A stretch of DNA of 64,000 nucleotides, taken from assembly GCF_050633125.1 (NCBI RefSeq), contig NZ_JBOEFX010000010.1, positions 1-64,000 of the forward strand, in the 5' to 3' direction. The position numbers and the translations under genes were made by a program. A model generated the notes under the pieces. It ran no database searches. It saw only the letters and a program-made list of their open reading frames with translations, and was not told the DNA's origin. Below, one piece after another: positions 60,832-64,000 of this stretch (its first letter is position 1; every line of letters starts with the position of its first letter). Origin of the DNA: Lewinella sp050633125 (GTDB lineage Bacteria > Bacteroidota > Bacteroidia > Chitinophagales > Saprospiraceae).

Positions 60832-63483
60832 CTACCTCAAAAATCGATACGTGGCCTTAACCAGGAATACATTTCGGGCATTATCACCAAATAAATTTTC
60901 TGATAGGCTTCTTGTCAAACCACGATTGGGGTCACCAGATGCATTGGCTCCTTGCGACCAAACAAGAAACAACTCTGAGCCCGGTACGTATTCCCAACGT
61001 AGCACCAAGTTGGAGCGAAATTGAATAAAGTTAAAGTCGGGATTGCTGAAAGAATAATCAAAAGCACGATCATAATTATCATCTACACTGTATTCTTCGG
61101 TTTCGCTATCGTAAGTGATCGCTTCAAATAGGGTAAACCGATCCTCAAAGGTCTTACCTAATGGAGTAGCTGTAGTTTTATTAAAATCCTGGTAACGACC
61201 CCTGGAAATGAAAGGCTGACCATAATACTGTATGGTCAAATCTGGGGTGATATTATAATTCAGGCGAATAGTTAGGCTTATTGTCTGTTGGTCGACTCGG
61301 GCGTTGATGTATCTTTTGTCACCCTCAAATTCTAATTGGGTTACATATTGCTCCTGTCGCTGGTAACGGTCAAAGGAAGGACTAATGTTGACGCTCATAG
61401 CATTGGTGGGCTGTAGTTGAATATAGCCGCCATAGCTTTGTACTCTCACGATATTGTTTTGACTTAGGCCTTGGAAGGTGTTGAGACCAAACTGCACTTT
61501 CTTGCGAGAATCGGTATTTAAGTAAGCATTGATCCCAAAGCCATTAGGCCGACGTAGTAGGGGCCCACCACGCAGCGCATTTTTAGAAATGTCAAGGTTT
61601 TCATAAGTGATACCACCACCAGAAGACCAAAAGTTGGCCCATTGTTGGTGGGCATTGGTATTTACTGCTCGGTACAGGTTTTTCCCAGAGAAATCCCAAC
61701 GACTCCAGTGGTTGTAATTCCACTGAAAGCGACGGAAAGTCTTGTTGGGCTTGGTCCAGCGGCGTGCTCCCCAGAAGAAATAGTTGAGTTCATCGGTATT
61801 GACGAGAAAGCCGATATCATTGAGTTCCAGCTCTGGAGATCGCCAAGTCATGCCGGTTTCAAAAATCCAATCACCTCCGTAGTTTGCAATTTTAAAGGTT
61901 CCCCCTGTCCCCATCAGGCTATTGGCGGTGGTATCTATTTCCAGGTGCTCAGCGTCGGGGCGCTGAAAAAGGTGTTCAAAGGCTTCCTGAGTGGATTGAA
62001 TAGCTTCGGTACTACCATTGACACGGCTCCAGAGCATTTTTCCAGTAAACACCCATTGGTTGTCTTTCCAGCGATGAACAACGTCTAGCCCTCCTGAATA
62101 AGCAGATTCGTGGAGGAAAGCTAATTCCGGATCATTATTCAAATCTCGGTTAACCGCAGTTAACATTCCGCCTACCACGGTATTACCCCCTCGGAAGTCT
62201 TGTTGAACTCGCCCAACGAAAAAATTGGTGAGGGGCTCAACGACCTCTTCGGTACGTTCTCCAAGAACATCAATGGTAGCCATTTCTCGTTGGGTAATAC
62301 TTTCAAGGATACCGATGGATAGCCCATTTTCGGTCTTCCCGCTAAATTTCGCGGCGCCTAAAATGGTCGTATTGTCGGGACGATCAACAAAATAGTTTTC
62401 GTCGGGATCAGAATGAATCCTCCTATGCGGAGCTCCACCAATTCGACGTGAATAGAATAAACCATCACTGTTGAAATTTCCTCCAGCCTCGGCTTCTGTA
62501 ATGGAATAATTAAAGATATTCCGGTTTTCAATGAAAAAAGGCCGCCGCTCACTGAAAAAAATCTGAAAACCGTTGAGGTTCAGTGCACCGGGGTCAGCCT
62601 CCACTTGGCCAAAATCAGGATTGACGGTAAAGTCAAGCGTCAAATCGGAAGTGACACCAATACGACCATCAAGACCCGCAGTTATACGACCATCCGATCC
62701 GGTAGCGAAGGGGTTACCTTCTTCGGCGGTAAAAGAAGCTCTTTGGGCAGAGATATAAGGTTGAATCTCTACCTGTCGCTGTTGTTTTATGTCTTTAATG
62801 CCATGTAATTCTCCAAAGCGACTTACCCACCCGGGTTCATTAAGCCGAATAGGCTGCCAGGTGTCCCGTTCTTGTTTGCGAAAAAAACGCCGGGTCGATT
62901 GAATGCCCCATACGTATTCTTCTGCCTCACCAAAGCGTAGTTGACTGAGGGGGATTTTTATTTCGGCGGTCCAGCCTTCTTCATCTACCTGGGTTTTTGC
63001 ATACCAGATGGGGTTCCAATTGGCGTCCCAATTGTTGCCATCATTGGAAATGAATTCGTCGCCTTTCACGCCAGAAGCAGAAATGGAAAAAGAAAAAGCA
63101 GACCGCAAATCATGGTAACTATCAATATTGATCTCAACCCAGTCGCCGGGAAATCCATCTCGTCTCGACATGCGACGCTCAATTTTATCAGGTTCGTCAT
63201 CGTAGCAACGAAAAGCGAGGTAGAGGTTTTTAGCGTCGTAGAGTATCTTTAGTTTAGTCTCCTGTGTTGGCGCTTCACTGTTGTAGGGCTCAAATTGTTG
63301 ATAGTTGCCACTCCATTCGACTTGCTCCCAACAAGCATCACTGATATCACCGTCAATCTGGGGAGCATTACCTTTTACTGCTTGTGTAAACAATATCCGT
63401 TTGGGGATGGAATCATTTTGTTGGGCGGTAAGCCAAAAAAAAGTACTGGACAGTAGGAGGAAGGTCAGAAGGTGAAGTTTCAT
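60832..63483 (-). CDS. DUF5916 protein: CBM9-like domain plus outer-membrane beta-barrel
   Basis: Predicted outer-membrane protein of 883 residues with signal peptide MKLHLLTFLLLSSTFFWLTAQ. The N-terminal part (about 40-230) is a CBM9-like sugar-binding fold (APQIDGDISDACWEQVEW ... LYLAFRCYDDEP ... DWVEINIDSYHD ... WTAEIKIPLSQLRFG). The rest matches DUF5916, a large beta-barrel with the family motif FFSERRPFFIENRNIFNY around 335-352, and ends with a terminal aromatic/basic strand (VFLVKATYRFLR) typical of outer-membrane proteins. It may take up or bind oligosaccharides; no SusC/SusD genes are nearby. Its stop codon is followed at once by a REP-like element. Confidence 0.9.
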   Translation of the reverse strand: MKLHLLTFLLLSSTFFWLTAQQNDSIPKRILFTQAVKGNAPQIDGDISDACWEQVEWSGNYQQFEPYNSEAPTQETKLKILYDAKNLYLAFRCYDDEPDKIERRMSRRDGFPGDWVEINIDSYHDLRSAFSFSISASGVKGDEFISNDGNNWDANWNPIWYAKTQVDEEGWTAEIKIPLSQLRFGEAEEYVWGIQSTRRFFRKQERDTWQPIRLNEPGWVSRFGELHGIKDIKQQRQVEIQPYISAQRASFTAEEGNPFATGSDGRITAGLDGRIGVTSDLTLDFTVNPDFGQVEADPGALNLNGFQIFFSERRPFFIENRNIFNYSITEAEAGGNFNSDGLFYSRRIGGAPHRRIHSDPDENYFVDRPDNTTILGAAKFSGKTENGLSIGILESITQREMATIDVLGERTEEVVEPLTNFFVGRVQQDFRGGNTVVGGMLTAVNRDLNNDPELAFLHESAYSGGLDVVHRWKDNQWVFTGKMLWSRVNGSTEAIQSTQEAFEHLFQRPDAEHLEIDTTANSLMGTGGTFKIANYGGDWIFETGMTWRSPELELNDIGFLVNTDELNYFFWGARRWTKPNKTFRRFQWNYNHWSRWDFSGKNLYRAVNTNAHQQWANFWSSGGGITYENLDISKNALRGGPLLRRPNGFGINAYLNTDSRKKVQFGLNTFQGLSQNNIVRVQSYGGYIQLQPTNAMSVNISPSFDRYQRQEQYVTQLEFEGDKRYINARVDQQTISLTIRLNYNITPDLTIQYYGQPFISRGRYQDFNKTTATPLGKTFEDRFTLFEAITYDSETEEYSVDDNYDRAFDYSFSNPDFNFIQFRSNLVLRWEYVPGSELFLVWSQGANASGDPNRGLTRSLSENLFGDNARNVFLVKATYRFLR

Positions 63484-63813
63484 ACTAGTCGGGTGTTTTT
63501 GATTAAGGAAAACAGCGGATTTAATCGTCCGAAAATGCGCTTAGGTCAGATTAAGGAACAAAAAACTGTTCCCTTTCCTATTTTTTTGCGTCTTAAAAAA
63601 AGACGAGTAGAAAAATGAAAAGTTGCAGTAACGTTTTGTCTTGAACAGCAATTAACGTTTGTAAAAGATGAGGAAGAGCGAACATAGGATTAATGTCTCT
63701 ACTTACAATAAGTATAAACATCCAACTGAAACTCATGACTCGTATCTATTGTCAGGTAATAATTTGGTCAAAATAGCCGTTTACATAATATCCCATTGCT
63801 CAATACACTTCCT
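63484..63813. other. Divergent intergenic region of 330 bp
   Basis: A/T-rich spacer between the divergently transcribed DUF5916 gene and the last gene of the window. It must hold promoters for both. No exact TAnnTTTG was found at a convincing position, and no RNA gene or repeat was recognised. Confidence 0.4.
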
Positions 63814-64000
63814 ATGAAAAACTATCTCACGCCCATTCTTATTTTGTCATTGTCTAGTACGGCAGTATTATCTCAGGTTCGTTATACAGGTGAAGAATTT
63901 CGTGATTATTACGAATGGTTCCATCAATATAGCCAAACGCCGGATTTTTACCTGGACGGTGCTCAGCTGATTTCCTTTGTTGAAGATGCCCCTGTAATGA
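63814..64000 (+). CDS. Secreted protein, N-terminus only (runs off the right edge)
   Basis: The ATG at 63814 opens a frame to the window end (62 codons). The signal peptide is MKNYLTPILILSLSSTAVLSQ, followed by VRYTGEEFRDYYEWFHQYSQ and a Tyr/Asp-rich segment. Not enough is present to name a family. Confidence 0.7.
   Translation, partial: MKNYLTPILILSLSSTAVLSQVRYTGEEFRDYYEWFHQYSQTPDFYLDGAQLISFVEDAPVM

Noticed and set aside
1..64000. tRNA, rRNA or other structured RNA genes
   Set aside because: Intergenic stretches were read for cloverleaf arms and the T-loop GGTTCGAATCC-type motif; none was convincing. A covariance-model scan would be decisive.

Overview
The window looks like a chromosomal contig from a gliding or marine-type member of the Bacteroidota, most likely class Saprospiria (Lewinella/Haliscomenobacter-like). 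The phylum call rests on several things seen in the sequence. There are four intact cargo proteins with type A C-terminal sorting domains of the type IX secretion system (T9SS), plus one giant protein with a CHU_C (type B) domain and SprB-like repeats. The T9SS regulator PorX is present. Shine-Dalgarno sequences are largely absent, and TAnnTTTG-type promoters occur. The class-level call is inference. No rRNA, tRNA, CRISPR array, phage gene or transposase was recognised. There are two assembly gaps (128 N at 33705-33832 and 2 N at 49869-49870).

Region by region. 0-4.6 kb: a lipoprotein fragment, two tandem T9SS-exported repeat proteins and a PLP aminotransferase. 5-10.2 kb: a cytoplasmic-looking coiled-coil protein with a C39-like cysteine peptidase domain, then a secreted trypsin-like T9SS protease. 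10.6-12.2 kb: an arsenosugar-type pair (AhpD-like protein and the radical SAM enzyme ArsS). 12.3-23.6 kb: a long minus-strand run with an intradiol dioxygenase-like lipoprotein, a GT39-type membrane glycosyltransferase, a T9SS esterase, a lipoprotein, a metal P-type ATPase, an amidohydrolase lipoprotein and aconitase. 23.7-33 kb: a T9SS-tail gene remnant, SRPBCC protein, amidohydrolase, MalQ, M20 peptidase, rhodanese, a secreted beta-propeller-like protein, and XseB/XseA. 33.1-43.2 kb: a membrane protein, then an YqiJ-like OB-fold membrane protein, a flotillin and a 1619-residue DUF3686-type AAA ATPase. The last two are separated by a four-helix-bundle gene embedded in REP-like repeats. 43.3-51.6 kb: mixed membrane and metabolic genes. 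51.8-63.5 kb: PorX, a BCS1-like AAA ATPase, the giant type B T9SS protein, a thioredoxin-SPOR fusion and a DUF5916 outer-membrane protein. The window ends inside a new secreted protein.

Themes. Much of the coding capacity is the T9SS surface programme (cargo plus PorX). Intergenic space is unusually rich in short dispersed repeats of at least four families. One REP-like palindrome sits directly against the TAG stop codon of three unrelated genes in the same orientation. A second family of about 100-135 bp occurs four times. The strongest candidates for an under-described system are (i) the YqiJ/flotillin/giant ATPase locus with its embedded repeat-flanked four-helix-bundle gene and (ii) the coiled-coil C39-like peptidase at 5.2 kb.
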